In this document: positions 1-7,614 of the stretch, one piece after another | Layout: the number at the start of each line of letters is the position of its first letter | Position numbering within the stretch: the stretch's first letter is position 1 | Source of the DNA: Clostridiales bacterium | GTDB taxonomy: Bacteria; Bacillota; Clostridia; Lachnospirales; Lachnospiraceae | Direction of reading: 5' to 3' | Length of the DNA: 33,088 nt | NCBI GenBank assembly: GCA_019420405.1 | Contig: JAHZHF010000004.1 | Coordinates: 1-33,088 of the forward strand | Notes under the pieces: model-generated | Databases searched by the model: none | Told to the model about the DNA's origin: nothing | Seen by the model: the letters and a program-made list of their open reading frames with translations, nothing else | Made by a program: the position numbers and the translations under genes

Positions 1-229
1 GCCTTCTAAGATCTTCCGACAGATTCCTCCAAAGGCGCATGTCCCTCCTGCCCCTTCCTCAGAAAGTATATCTCAATTATCCGCTCCGCTTCCTGGATTG
101 CACAAACAGGAAGTGTTACTGCCTAAACAGGCTGACAAACGCAGAATACGTCTTGGTAAAGACTCTGTTTTCGGATGTTTTTCAAAAGGACGTTAGTGAA
201 CTTTATAACTGCTGCCTCACGGTATTTTC

Positions 230-258
230 TTGCAATACAATTATTCCGATGCTATTAT
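230..258 (+). promoter_or_regulatory. Candidate sigma-A promoter for the Rpn-type gene
   Basis: TTGCAA at 230-235 and TATTAT at 253-258 are separated by exactly 17 bases. Transcription would start near 265, about 57 bases before the GTG start chosen for the next gene, which argues against the longer upstream reading frame being translated. The remaining sequence from 1 to 321 holds no gene, repeat or RNA that I can recognise. Confidence 0.5.
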
Positions 259-321
259 GATGTCATAACAGAAGTGTTGACGATCAGGGGACAGCAAATT
301 CGATGGAGGGCAGGTGTTACA

Positions 322-1161
322 GTGAGTTATGAAGAGAATGAACTGCAGCTTCATTACGAAAGATACCGGGAAATTATAAAAGGGCTCACACTGATGAGTG
401 ATACTTTTATGAGAAATGTTCTGAAAAAAGCGGAATGTGCGGAATATGTGCTTCGTATTATTCTGGAGAAAGATCTGAAAGTCGTCCATGTAGTTGTACA
501 GCAGGATAATAAAAATCTGCAGGGCCGCTCAGCTATACTGGACTGCGTTGCACAAGATGAATCCGGCAATCGATTCGATGTGGAAGTGCAGCAGGAAAAT
601 GAAGGAGCGTCTCCAAAGCGCGCGAGATATCACAGCGGTCTGCTCGATATGAATACGCTGAATCCGGGGGAAGACTTTGACGGGCTGCCGGAATCCTATG
701 TAATCTTTATCACTAAAAACGATACTTTAAAAGGCGGTTTTCCGATCTATCATATCGAGAGAAAGATTAAGGAAACGGGCGAAAGTTTTGGAGATCAGTC
801 ACATATTATATATGTAAACTCCCAGATTCAGGAGGATACTGAATTGGGACGGCTGATGTACGATTTTCGTTGTAAGAGTGCAGATCAGATGCACAGTGAA
901 ACGCTCGCACGCCGGGTACGGGAATTGAAAGAGACACCGGAAGGAGTTGAAATCATGTGTCAGGAAATGGAAAAGATTTATAATGAGGGGATAGAAAAAG
1001 GAATAGAGAAGGGGATAGAAAGAGGAATAGAAAGAGGACGCAGGGAAACGGCTGTTAACCTGTCCGAGATGGGGATGTCCGTGGAAAATATAGCCAAAGC
1101 TGTGAAAGTCAGTGTTTCTGTCGTTCAGGAGTGGCTTGCCGGAGGCAGAAAGCCTGTATAG
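322..1161 (+). CDS. Rpn family / PD-(D/E)XK nuclease-type protein
   Basis: Member of the recombination-promoting nuclease (Rpn) / PD-(D/E)XK 'transposase' family, 279 aa. These proteins carry a nuclease fold and are linked to RecA-independent recombination or defence; the role here is not known. The nuclease core is visible as an aspartate in AILDCVAQD followed by the DVEVQQEN strand (E-x-Q type active site). A charged GIEK/GIER repeat then leads to a C-terminal helix-turn-helix-like segment (MSVENIAKAVKVSVSVVQEWL). I choose GTG at 322 because GGAGGG lies 11 bases upstream and the family similarity begins there; the frame is open upstream to 175 but overlaps the promoter. Its stop abuts the stop of the convergent AraC gene with no bases between, and no terminator hairpin is visible. 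Confidence 0.85.
   Translation: MSYEENELQLHYERYREIIKGLTLMSDTFMRNVLKKAECAEYVLRIILEKDLKVVHVVVQQDNKNLQGRSAILDCVAQDESGNRFDVEVQQENEGASPKRARYHSGLLDMNTLNPGEDFDGLPESYVIFITKNDTLKGGFPIYHIERKIKETGESFGDQSHIIYVNSQIQEDTELGRLMYDFRCKSADQMHSETLARRVRELKETPEGVEIMCQEMEKIYNEGIEKGIEKGIERGIERGRRETAVNLSEMGMSVENIAKAVKVSVSVVQEWLAGGRKPV
988..1035 (+). repeat. In-frame 12-bp tandem repeat inside the Rpn gene
   Basis: Four 12-base units encode GIEK, GIEK, GIER, GIER, followed by a degenerate GRRE. The units differ at only a few positions, so slippage would add or remove four residues without breaking the frame. Such repeats are common between the nuclease core and the C-terminal part of this family. Confidence 0.85.
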
Positions 1162-2112
1162 TTATTGTTTTCCGGCGTAATCCCGCGGAGAATATTGATA
1201 AAATTTCCTGAAAGCTTTGTAAAAGTTGCTGCTATTGCTGTAACCGAGCATGGCGGCGATTTCCTCGACAGAAAGCTTGGTTCCTTTCAGCAGGAATACG
1301 GCGCGCTCCATCCGCTGTTCCAGAAGAATCTCCGAAAAGGATTTTCCGATTTCACGGTGCAGCAGAGTGGAAATATAGTTTGGGTGGTAAGAAAAATGTT
1401 TTGATATATCTTTTAATGTCACAACGTCAGAGTGCTCCCCTATATAGCGGACGATTCTTTCTGACAGCCGTTCATCTTTCGGAACGGGGATCGAACGCTT
1501 ATACTGTCTTGCTGCTATCATCAGCAGCGTCAATACCATAGGCTGGAGAATGGCCTGGGTATCCGCCTGCGGATTGGCATATTCAATTACCATCATTTCC
1601 AGAAGGGTGCGGATACAGCAGGAGTCATCGAAGCGAAGGTGAATAAATTCTTCGGAATACTCATTGGTCTGCGGATCGAGGAAAAAGTGGAACAGCTTCG
1701 TATCCGCGGACAGCACTGGCAGGAACACCCGGAAAAATGTTTCTTTTTGAATCAGGATACCAATGATGATAATGTCCTTTTCACTGTGTGCCGAGAGCGC
1801 ATATCCGGCAAATGGCTGGCCGATATAACACTCATTTTCGTGAATCGTAATATGATTGTCGTATTTATAGCTCAGTGCGCCATAATCGCCTGAATAAGCG
1901 AAGTTAAAGAAGAAAAAATCCTGGCGGTGAAACATTTCCTGAATGTCCGGGCCTTTATGTACACAGATCATAATATTCTCTTCCTGGGGACCGGGCCAGG
2001 CATAGGACTTCTCCATTGGACTTCCGGCGGGAACATCAAGATAGCTCCAGTTCCGTTTTGCAAATTGTTCCCCCAGTTTTTCAATCGCTGTATCTAAAGT
2101 TGGATTATTCAT
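1162..2112 (-). CDS. AraC family transcriptional regulator
   Basis: Cytoplasmic DNA-binding regulator, 316 aa from the chosen start. The N-terminal ~190 residues form the cupin-like sensor part of the family; the C-terminal ~100 residues hold the two helix-turn-helix motifs of AraC/XylS proteins, seen as VTLKDISKHFSYHPNYISTLLHREIGKSF and LSVEEIAAMLGYSNSSNFYKAFRKFYQYSPRDY in succession, with the typical family ending. ATG at 2112 is preferred over 2139 because AGGGAG lies 9-10 bases upstream. It is divergent from the MATE exporter at 2356, so it probably controls that gene and itself; the inducer cannot be read from the sequence. Confidence 0.9.
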   Translation of the reverse strand: MNNPTLDTAIEKLGEQFAKRNWSYLDVPAGSPMEKSYAWPGPQEENIMICVHKGPDIQEMFHRQDFFFFNFAYSGDYGALSYKYDNHITIHENECYIGQPFAGYALSAHSEKDIIIIGILIQKETFFRVFLPVLSADTKLFHFFLDPQTNEYSEEFIHLRFDDSCCIRTLLEMMVIEYANPQADTQAILQPMVLTLLMIAARQYKRSIPVPKDERLSERIVRYIGEHSDVVTLKDISKHFSYHPNYISTLLHREIGKSFSEILLEQRMERAVFLLKGTKLSVEEIAAMLGYSNSSNFYKAFRKFYQYSPRDYAGKQ

Positions 2113-2185
2113 TATACACACTCCCTGTTCAGTATCCATCCGAAATCACAGCCGGATCCTTTTATTCCAGCGGGCAATGAGCCGG

Positions 2186-2199
2186 GCGGACATGTCCGC
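2186..2199. promoter_or_regulatory. Perfect 14-bp palindrome, candidate operator
   Basis: GCGGACATGTCCGC is a perfect inverted repeat in the 243-base gap between the divergent araC-type and MATE genes. Its position fits an operator, but AraC proteins usually bind direct repeats, so another dimeric regulator or chance remain possible. Confidence 0.35.
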
Positions 2200-2289
2200 G
2201 TGGCTGTTTGGCAGCTGCTGCGAGGGCTTTTGACTTACAGTATACTATGAGATATTAGAAAAAGCCACAATAATTATTAAGTTCTGGTG

Positions 2290-2318
2290 CTGACATAGAT
2301 ATTTTACTGTTCTATATT
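2290..2318 (+). promoter_or_regulatory. Candidate promoter for the MATE gene
   Basis: CTGACA at 2290-2295 and TATATT at 2313-2318 are 17 bases apart and give a short leader before the AGGAGG site at 2344-2349. A second, weaker pair lies upstream (TTGACT 2230-2235, TATTAG 2253-2258, also 17 apart). The ATG at 2317 lies inside this -10 box, supporting the later start at 2356. Confidence 0.5.
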
Positions 2319-2355
2319 GAAACGGTTGGGTTCAGAGGAAAAGAGGAGGAATATG

Positions 2356-3747
2356 ATGTCAGCAAAAATACAGAACAGCCGGAATACTATTTTTTACCGA
2401 AAACTTTTTTCCCTTGTACTGCCGATTGCTTTTCAGCAGTTTATGTTGGCGGCGGTCAGCGCATCCGATGCGTTGATGCTGGGAGTGATCAGCCAGGATG
2501 CACTTTCCGCAGTTTCGCTGGCAGGACAGATTACGTTTGTGTTTAATCTGTTTATGGGCGGTCTGACGCTGGGGACAAGTGTTCTGGCCGCGCAATATTA
2601 TGGCAAGGGGGATAGAGAGTCGATTGAGAAAATTTTCGGCTATGTGACGAGGCTCTCCTTTCTGATTTCTGTTGTCTTTTTTTGTGCCTCGTTTTTTACG
2701 CCTTCTATGCTTATGCGGATATTTACCGGCGAAACGCAGCTTATTTCGGGCGGCGCGGGCTATCTTCGCATTGTGTCTGTTTCTTACCTGTTTACGGGTA
2801 TCTCACAAATTTATCTATGTATCCTGAAAAACACAGATTATGCAATGAAAAGCATGGTTATCGGCTCCAGTGCGGTGGTAATCAACCTCTTTTTGAATGC
2901 GGCCCTGATCTACGGGATGTGGTTTTTCCCTGAATTGGGGATCGCGGGCGCTGCGCTGGCTACTTCCACTTCCAAACTAATTGAAATGGTTTGGGCCTGT
3001 GCGGAATCTTTACAGAAAGACCATATTCGGCTCCATATCAAATATTGTATTTCCACAGAGCGATGGCTGGTACGGGATTACTGGAAATACACCCTGCCTA
3101 TGCTGGGGGATTACCTGGTATGGGGTGTGGGATTCTCCATGTATTCTGTTATCATGGGACACCTTGGCAGCGATGCGATCGCCGCAAATTCTATCGCTAA
3201 TATTGCCAAAAATCTGATAGTGAGTTTCTGTACAGGTCTTGGCAACGGCGGCGGGATCATTGTAGGGAATGAACTGGGAATGGGAAATCTGGAGCAGGCG
3301 AAACGATATGGCGGGCTGTTATGGAAATTGTCTGTTGCCAGCGGAGTTGTATCCGGGCTTCTTCTGGTTGCGCTGTCACCGTTGATTCTGAATGTTACGG
3401 ATCTCACGGCACAGGCTTCCGGATATCTGCAGTGGATGCTCATTCTCTGCGCCTGCTACATGGTGGCGAAAGCAATCAACACAACGACAATCGCAGGCAT
3501 TTTTCCGGCTGGTGGCGATTCCGAATTTGGATTAATATGCGATACGGTTACCATGTGGCTGTTTGCTGTTCCCATTGGTTTTCTTGCGGCATTCTGTCTT
3601 GAACTGCCGGTGGCAATTGTGTTCCTGATTATTAATTTGGACGAAGTAGTAAAGGTTCCTGCGGCGATCCTCCATTACAAAAAATATGGCTGGCTGAGAA
3701 ACATAACACGGGAGCAGGCAGAGCGAAATGAGGATTTGACACTATAA
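2356..3747 (+). CDS. MATE family multidrug/toxin efflux protein
   Basis: Inner-membrane cation-coupled exporter of the MATE (MatE) family, 463 aa, the usual family length, with about twelve hydrophobic segments in two similar halves. The first half opens with the typical LVLPIAFQQFMLAAVSASDALMLG-type segment; the second half begins around KYTLPMLGDYLVWGVGFSMYS. ATG at 2356 has AGGAGG six bases upstream, while the ATG just before it would be only three bases from that site. Divergent from the AraC regulator and followed by a dehydrogenase gene after a 101-base gap. The substrate is unknown; export of a drug or toxic metabolite under AraC control is an inference. Confidence 0.92.
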   Translation: MSAKIQNSRNTIFYRKLFSLVLPIAFQQFMLAAVSASDALMLGVISQDALSAVSLAGQITFVFNLFMGGLTLGTSVLAAQYYGKGDRESIEKIFGYVTRLSFLISVVFFCASFFTPSMLMRIFTGETQLISGGAGYLRIVSVSYLFTGISQIYLCILKNTDYAMKSMVIGSSAVVINLFLNAALIYGMWFFPELGIAGAALATSTSKLIEMVWACAESLQKDHIRLHIKYCISTERWLVRDYWKYTLPMLGDYLVWGVGFSMYSVIMGHLGSDAIAANSIANIAKNLIVSFCTGLGNGGGIIVGNELGMGNLEQAKRYGGLLWKLSVASGVVSGLLLVALSPLILNVTDLTAQASGYLQWMLILCACYMVAKAINTTTIAGIFPAGGDSEFGLICDTVTMWLFAVPIGFLAAFCLELPVAIVFLIINLDEVVKVPAAILHYKKYGWLRNITREQAERNEDLTL

Positions 3748-3758
3748 ACATTAAGATC

Positions 3759-3788
3759 TAGCGTCGAAATTGCCGGCAGGGGACGCTA
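3759..3788. promoter_or_regulatory. Inverted repeat over a candidate dehydrogenase promoter
   Basis: TAGCGTC (3759-3765) and GACGCTA (3782-3788) form a perfect 7-bp inverted repeat with a 16-base spacer. It overlaps a weak -35 (TCGAAA 3764-3769) and a good -10 (TATACT 3787-3792) that are 17 bases apart. No T-tract follows, so it reads better as an operator than as the terminator of the MATE gene. Confidence 0.35.
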
Positions 3789-3848
3789 TACTTGAAACGT
3801 AATCTGAACACACAAGCAAAATATTAGTATCGTATGGAGGTTTTCAAG

Positions 3849-5012
3849 ATGAAAGATTTTATTTTTAACATGCCAACCCGTGTGCTTTTTGGAGCCGGTC
3901 AGCTCGGGGCTCTGCATGAGCAGAACCTCCCCGGAAAGAAGGCGCTGATCATCACATCCAACGGACAGTCAGTCAAGAAGTATGGCTATCTGGCCCGCAC
4001 GGAGAAGGAGCTGGAGCTTGCTGGCGTTGAGCACTTCCTGTTTGACGAGATCCGTCCCAACCCCACTCGTGAGAACGTCATGGATGGAGCAAAGGCGGTG
4101 AAAGAAAACGGCTGTGATTTCGTGGTGGCCCTGGGCGGCGGTTCTGTCATGGACTGTGCGAAATGCATTGCGCTGATGGCAACGAATCCCGGCGACATCT
4201 GGGACTATTCCCTCAGTAGCCAGGGCGGGAAAAAGAACGCCGAATTTGACGCTATTCCCATTGTGGCAATCACGACCTCTGCGGGAACCGGCAGCGAAGT
4301 AGATATTGCCGCAGTTATCTCCAATGACGCCACAAAGGAAAAGACAGGCATCTTCTTCCCCTCCATGTTCCCGGCCCTCTCCATCGTCGATCCCGACCTG
4401 ATGATGAGCGTGCCGCCGAAATTTACGGCCTATCAGGGCATGGACGCTTTCTTCCATGCTTCGGAGAGCGTCATCAATAAGAACGAGCATGTTGTAGCAG
4501 AGATGTTCGCCTTGAAAGCGATTGAGCTGATCGCAAAATATCTGCCCATCGCCTGCAAAGATGGAAATAACAAAGAGGCCCGTTACTATATGGCCATTGC
4601 GAACACGCTGGCGGGTTATTACATGAACTGCACCTCTGCCCATACGATGGAACATGTCATGGGCAGCTATCACGAGGATCTGATCCACGGCGCAGGACTG
4701 ATCATGATTGCCCACGTCTATTATGATTTCTTTGCAGAGCGTAAGGCTGCCGAGGAGCCGATGATCAAGATGGCGCGGGCGATGGGTGTGGAGAATCCCG
4801 CTTCCGGCAAAGACTTTATCCGCGCTCTGGACGCTCTGCTGGAATCCATCGGCTGCGCGGATCTGAAAATGAGCGAGGCCGGAATTACCGGAGAAGAAAT
4901 AAAACTGTATCCGCAGCGTGTCCATGAGGTGCTCGGCGGGGACATTGCCGCTGATCCGCTGCCGCTGTCTGATGAAGATTATCTGGAAATTTATGAAAAG
5001 TCTTTCCGATAA
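3849..5012 (+). CDS. Iron-containing alcohol dehydrogenase
   Basis: Group III (Fe-ADH) NAD(P)-dependent alcohol/aldehyde oxidoreductase, 387 aa, complete, similar to the butanol-dehydrogenase branch. The N-terminal half has the nucleotide-binding loop ALGGGSVMDCAK. The metal site is visible as Asp and His in GMDAFFHA and the later His residues in SAHTMEHVMGSYHEDLIHGAG. ATG at 3849 is chosen because GGAGG precedes it by about nine bases; the ATG at 3834 is part of that binding site. The next gene starts 15 bases after the stop, so they are probably cotranscribed. It uses many more C-ending codons (ccc, gcc, ctc, atc) than the genes on either side, a possible sign of transfer or of high expression. 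The substrate is unknown. Confidence 0.93.
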   Translation: MKDFIFNMPTRVLFGAGQLGALHEQNLPGKKALIITSNGQSVKKYGYLARTEKELELAGVEHFLFDEIRPNPTRENVMDGAKAVKENGCDFVVALGGGSVMDCAKCIALMATNPGDIWDYSLSSQGGKKNAEFDAIPIVAITTSAGTGSEVDIAAVISNDATKEKTGIFFPSMFPALSIVDPDLMMSVPPKFTAYQGMDAFFHASESVINKNEHVVAEMFALKAIELIAKYLPIACKDGNNKEARYYMAIANTLAGYYMNCTSAHTMEHVMGSYHEDLIHGAGLIMIAHVYYDFFAERKAAEEPMIKMARAMGVENPASGKDFIRALDALLESIGCADLKMSEAGITGEEIKLYPQRVHEVLGGDIAADPLPLSDEDYLEIYEKSFR

Positions 5013-5027
5013 GCAGGGAGCGTGGAC

Positions 5028-5444
5028 ATGGAAGAAAAACTGAAACTGGCCGGGCAGGCATATGGCAGCAGCTGTACCTGTTCCCAGGCTGTATTCTGCG
5101 CCTTTGCAGATGATATGGGGCTGGATGAAACGACTGCCTATAAGCTGATGGAAGGCTTCGGCGGCGGGGTCGGAGCTATGCAGGAGGTGTGCGGCGCGTT
5201 CTGCGCCGCAGCCGCCGTCATCAGCTACTATACCAGCAGCGGCAGCATGGATGGGAAAAGCAAAGGAAAAACCTACAAAGCAATCCGCCGGGCTGCCGAG
5301 ATTTATGAACAGGAATACGGCTCCATCCGATGCCGGGAAATTCTCGATGGGAACGCCCCGAAAGCCTTCCGGTGCGGGATGAAAGTAAAGGATGCCGTAC
5401 TGATAGTGAATAAGGTGCTGGCGGAGGAACAGACATTAATATAA
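5028..5444 (+). CDS. C-GCAxxG-C-C family Cys-rich redox-type protein
   Basis: Small cytoplasmic protein of 138 aa matching the C-GCAxxG-C-C family. The Cys pattern is C16, C18 and C24 near the N-terminus, a glycine-rich GFGGGVGAM stretch, C55 and C59 in VCGAFCAAA, and two more Cys toward the C-terminus (IRCREIL and FRCGMKV). The family is thought to be redox-active or metal-binding, but no reaction is established. ATG at 5028 has GGGAG seven bases upstream; GTG at 5022 is in frame but too close to that site. It follows the alcohol dehydrogenase by 15 bases, suggesting a shared transcript and perhaps a redox link. Confidence 0.82.
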   Translation: MEEKLKLAGQAYGSSCTCSQAVFCAFADDMGLDETTAYKLMEGFGGGVGAMQEVCGAFCAAAAVISYYTSSGSMDGKSKGKTYKAIRRAAEIYEQEYGSIRCREILDGNAPKAFRCGMKVKDAVLIVNKVLAEEQTLI

Positions 5445-5565
5445 CGAATGGATTGCCGCTTAATAAGGTAACTAATATCAGGTGCATACTGGCCCTCGAC
5501 GTTACTGTACGCCGGGGGCTTGTGTGGTAATGTTTTTTATCACGAAAACGGAAGGGGAAAGAGGA

Positions 5566-6243
5566 ATGCAGGCAAAGGATGGTTTAAAAATCTATTCCGC
5601 ATCAGATTTATCACGGCTCGTACAGGAATATGGATTTCTCCCACTGTTCAAAAATCAGATTCCGGGATTTTCCGTGGAAGAACATACGCCGCCGGAGCTG
5701 TGGTTTGCAGATGGAGTGGAAGGTCCCTGGGAATGGAAGGGGCCTGTGATCCGGGAAACAGGCTGCGCCTACGGGTAATTTTTTCATGGGAAAGCCGGCT
5801 TTATCAGCATGGAATGGTTTCCTGATTTCGCAAATTACCGCAGGGACGGCTATGACTTTGGCGCCAGGTATGATGACGGGCTTGCCAGGCATCAGGACAA
5901 ACTGGTTTATGATGTCCTGGTGGAATATCCTTCGCTGCTGTCAAAGGAATGGAGAACGCTGACAGGTATCAAGAAGCGTGGGGAATTTGATTCTGCCGTT
6001 ACCCGTCTGCAAATGCTGGGATATGTAACCACGATTGACTTTGAGTATGCAAAAGACCGATATGGTAAAGCCTACGGTTGGGGGCTGGCACGATATGCAA
6101 CGCCGGAAGCGCATTTTGGAAACGCTTTTACCGGGCGGGTTTATAACCGGGAGCCCAGGGAATCGAAAAAGAGAATCCGGGAACATCTGCGCATACTTTT
6201 CCCCATGGCAACAGAGCCCTGGATTGAAAAATTGATTGGATAG
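5566..6243 (+). pseudogene. AlkZ-related protein gene broken by an in-frame stop
   Basis: From ATG 5566 (GGGGAAAGAGG just upstream) the reading frame runs to a TAA at 5776-5778 (codon 71) and continues in the same frame to 6243 with no other stop, 226 codons in all. Both parts match one protein type that I recall as AlkZ-related / winged-helix: FLPLFKNQIPGFSVEE in the first part, then FANYRRDGYDFGARYDDGLA and a C-terminal part with YGWGLARYATPE. Family members read G-K-F-F at the stop position, so one A-to-T change turning AAA into TAA explains it. The second part has an ATG at 5809 but no good ribosome site. The function of the family is not known; the name rests on similarity to the AlkZ/YcaQ glycosylase winged-helix fold. 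Confidence 0.72.
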
Positions 6244-6258
6244 TAGGAGGTAGTCATA

Positions 6259-6390
6259 ATGACCGAACTTGAAAAACTGGATGCCGGGGTTGCGGTGATG
6301 AAAGATGTTCCGGATAACTGTGCTGTTGGAGGCGTACCGGCAAAAGTAATCCGGGAAAATGACGGTGATACGGAGGAAAACAAACAATGA
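6259..6390 (+). pseudogene. Hexapeptide acetyltransferase remnant with internal deletion
   Basis: A 43-codon reading frame with a strong AGGAGG upstream (6244-6250). Residues 1-10 (MTELEKLDAG) look like the start of a maltose/galactoside O-acetyltransferase; the next 25 or so (VAVMKDVPDNCAVGGVPAKV) are the classic C-terminal end of that left-handed beta-helix family. About 150 residues that should lie between them are missing, so the acyltransferase site is gone, yet the frame is kept. The TGA overlaps the ATG of the next gene (ATGA, 6387-6390), so the remnant may still serve for translational coupling. It could be a relic or a leader peptide by re-use; an active enzyme is not possible. Confidence 0.8.
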
Positions 6391-7502
6391 GCTTTAAGGA
6401 TATGCCCAAACTGGGGTTTGGTCTTATGCGGCTCCCTGAAAAAGACGGAGCCATTGACATGGAAACAGTTCGGAAAATGGCAGACACCTATATGGGAAGT
6501 GGGTTCAACTATTTTGATACCGCGTATGTTTATCATGGAGGAAATTCCGAGCGGGCGGTTAAAGAGGCTCTTGTGGCACGCTATCCCAGAGAGGACTTTT
6601 ACCTTGCCACGAAGCTTCCAGCATGGGCTATGAAAGGTCCGGAGGACAGAGACAGAATTTTCCAGGAGCAGCTGGAACGGTGCGGCGTGGAGTATTTTGA
6701 CTTTTATCTGCTGCACAGTCTGGAGGACGGAAACAACTATGATGCCTACGAGAAATATGACTGCTTCTGGTGGGCGATGGAGAAAAAAGAAAAGGGACAG
6801 ATCCGGCATTTCGGCTTTTCCTATCGTGGTTCGCCGGAGCTGCTGGATCGGGTGCTGGATAAACATCCGGAGGTGGAGTTTGTTCAGATTCAGTTGAATT
6901 ACGCGGACTGGAACAATCAGGTGGTGCGGTCCGGGGAATTATATGAAATCCTGCACAGGCGCAGTATCCCTATGATCATCATGGAACCTGTAAAAGGCGG
7001 AATGCTGGCGAATCTGCAGCCGGAGCTGGAGGCTGTGCTGAAGAAAGCCCGGCCGGACGCGCCGGCGGCTTCCTGGGCGCTGCGTTTTGCAGGTTCTCTG
7101 GACGGCGTTATGACGATATTGAGCGGGATGTCTACCCGGGAGCAGATGGCGGATAATCTGGACACGATGCGGAATTTTGAACCACTGACAGAACAGGAAA
7201 AGCAGGTAATTCAGGCAGTTGTGCAGAAAATGCAGGATATGCCCCTGATTCAGTGTACATCCTGCCGCTACTGTTGTGATGGCTGCCCTATGTCGATCCG
7301 CATACCTGACATTTTCCGGGCGTTAAATACTGCAAGGCTGTATAAAAAGGATAACCGCCCCAAAATGTTCTATAATAGCCTGATTAGAGCAGGTTCGGGG
7401 AAAGCCGGCGACTGTATCGGCTGCAGACAATGTGAGAGTGTATGCCCGCAGCATCTCCCCATCATTGAATTGTTGAAAGAAGCTGCGGAGACACTGGAAT
7501 AA
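6387..7502 (+). CDS. Aldo/keto reductase with C-terminal 4Fe-4S domain
   Basis: Fusion of an NAD(P)H aldo/keto reductase TIM barrel (about residues 1-280) and a ferredoxin-like tail, 371 aa, a known arrangement in anaerobes. The barrel shows LGFGLMRLP, the catalytic Asp and Tyr in FDTAYVYHGG, the Lys in ATKLPAW and the His in LLHSLEDG. The tail has the cysteine groups CTSCRYCCDGCP and CIGCRQCESVCP, enough for two iron-sulfur clusters. Its start overlaps the stop of the acetyltransferase remnant by four bases. A strong terminator follows, closing this transcription unit. The substrate is not readable from sequence. Confidence 0.92.
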   Translation: MSFKDMPKLGFGLMRLPEKDGAIDMETVRKMADTYMGSGFNYFDTAYVYHGGNSERAVKEALVARYPREDFYLATKLPAWAMKGPEDRDRIFQEQLERCGVEYFDFYLLHSLEDGNNYDAYEKYDCFWWAMEKKEKGQIRHFGFSYRGSPELLDRVLDKHPEVEFVQIQLNYADWNNQVVRSGELYEILHRRSIPMIIMEPVKGGMLANLQPELEAVLKKARPDAPAASWALRFAGSLDGVMTILSGMSTREQMADNLDTMRNFEPLTEQEKQVIQAVVQKMQDMPLIQCTSCRYCCDGCPMSIRIPDIFRALNTARLYKKDNRPKMFYNSLIRAGSGKAGDCIGCRQCESVCPQHLPIIELLKEAAETLE

Positions 7503-7561
7503 CGCGGCTTAATTATGCGTTCGCCAAAGTAATAGCAAAGCAATGGAATAGCATATTTTTA

Positions 7562-7597
7562 CGCCCTGACAGCTTTCTGCCGTCAGGGCGCTTTTTT
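7562..7597 (+). terminator. Rho-independent terminator
   Basis: CGCCCTGAC (7562-7570) pairs with GTCAGGGCG (7582-7590); the loop region can add two more G-C pairs, and CTTTTTT follows. It ends the aldo/keto reductase transcript. On the opposite strand the hairpin is followed by A-rich sequence, so it does not clearly end lacI. Confidence 0.93.
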
Positions 7598-7614
7598 GGA
7601 TTGCTGTCCGGGTG

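Noticed and set aside
988..1035. CRISPR-like or satellite array
   Set aside because: The units are 12 bases, contiguous, in frame and encode a known linker type; there are no spacers.
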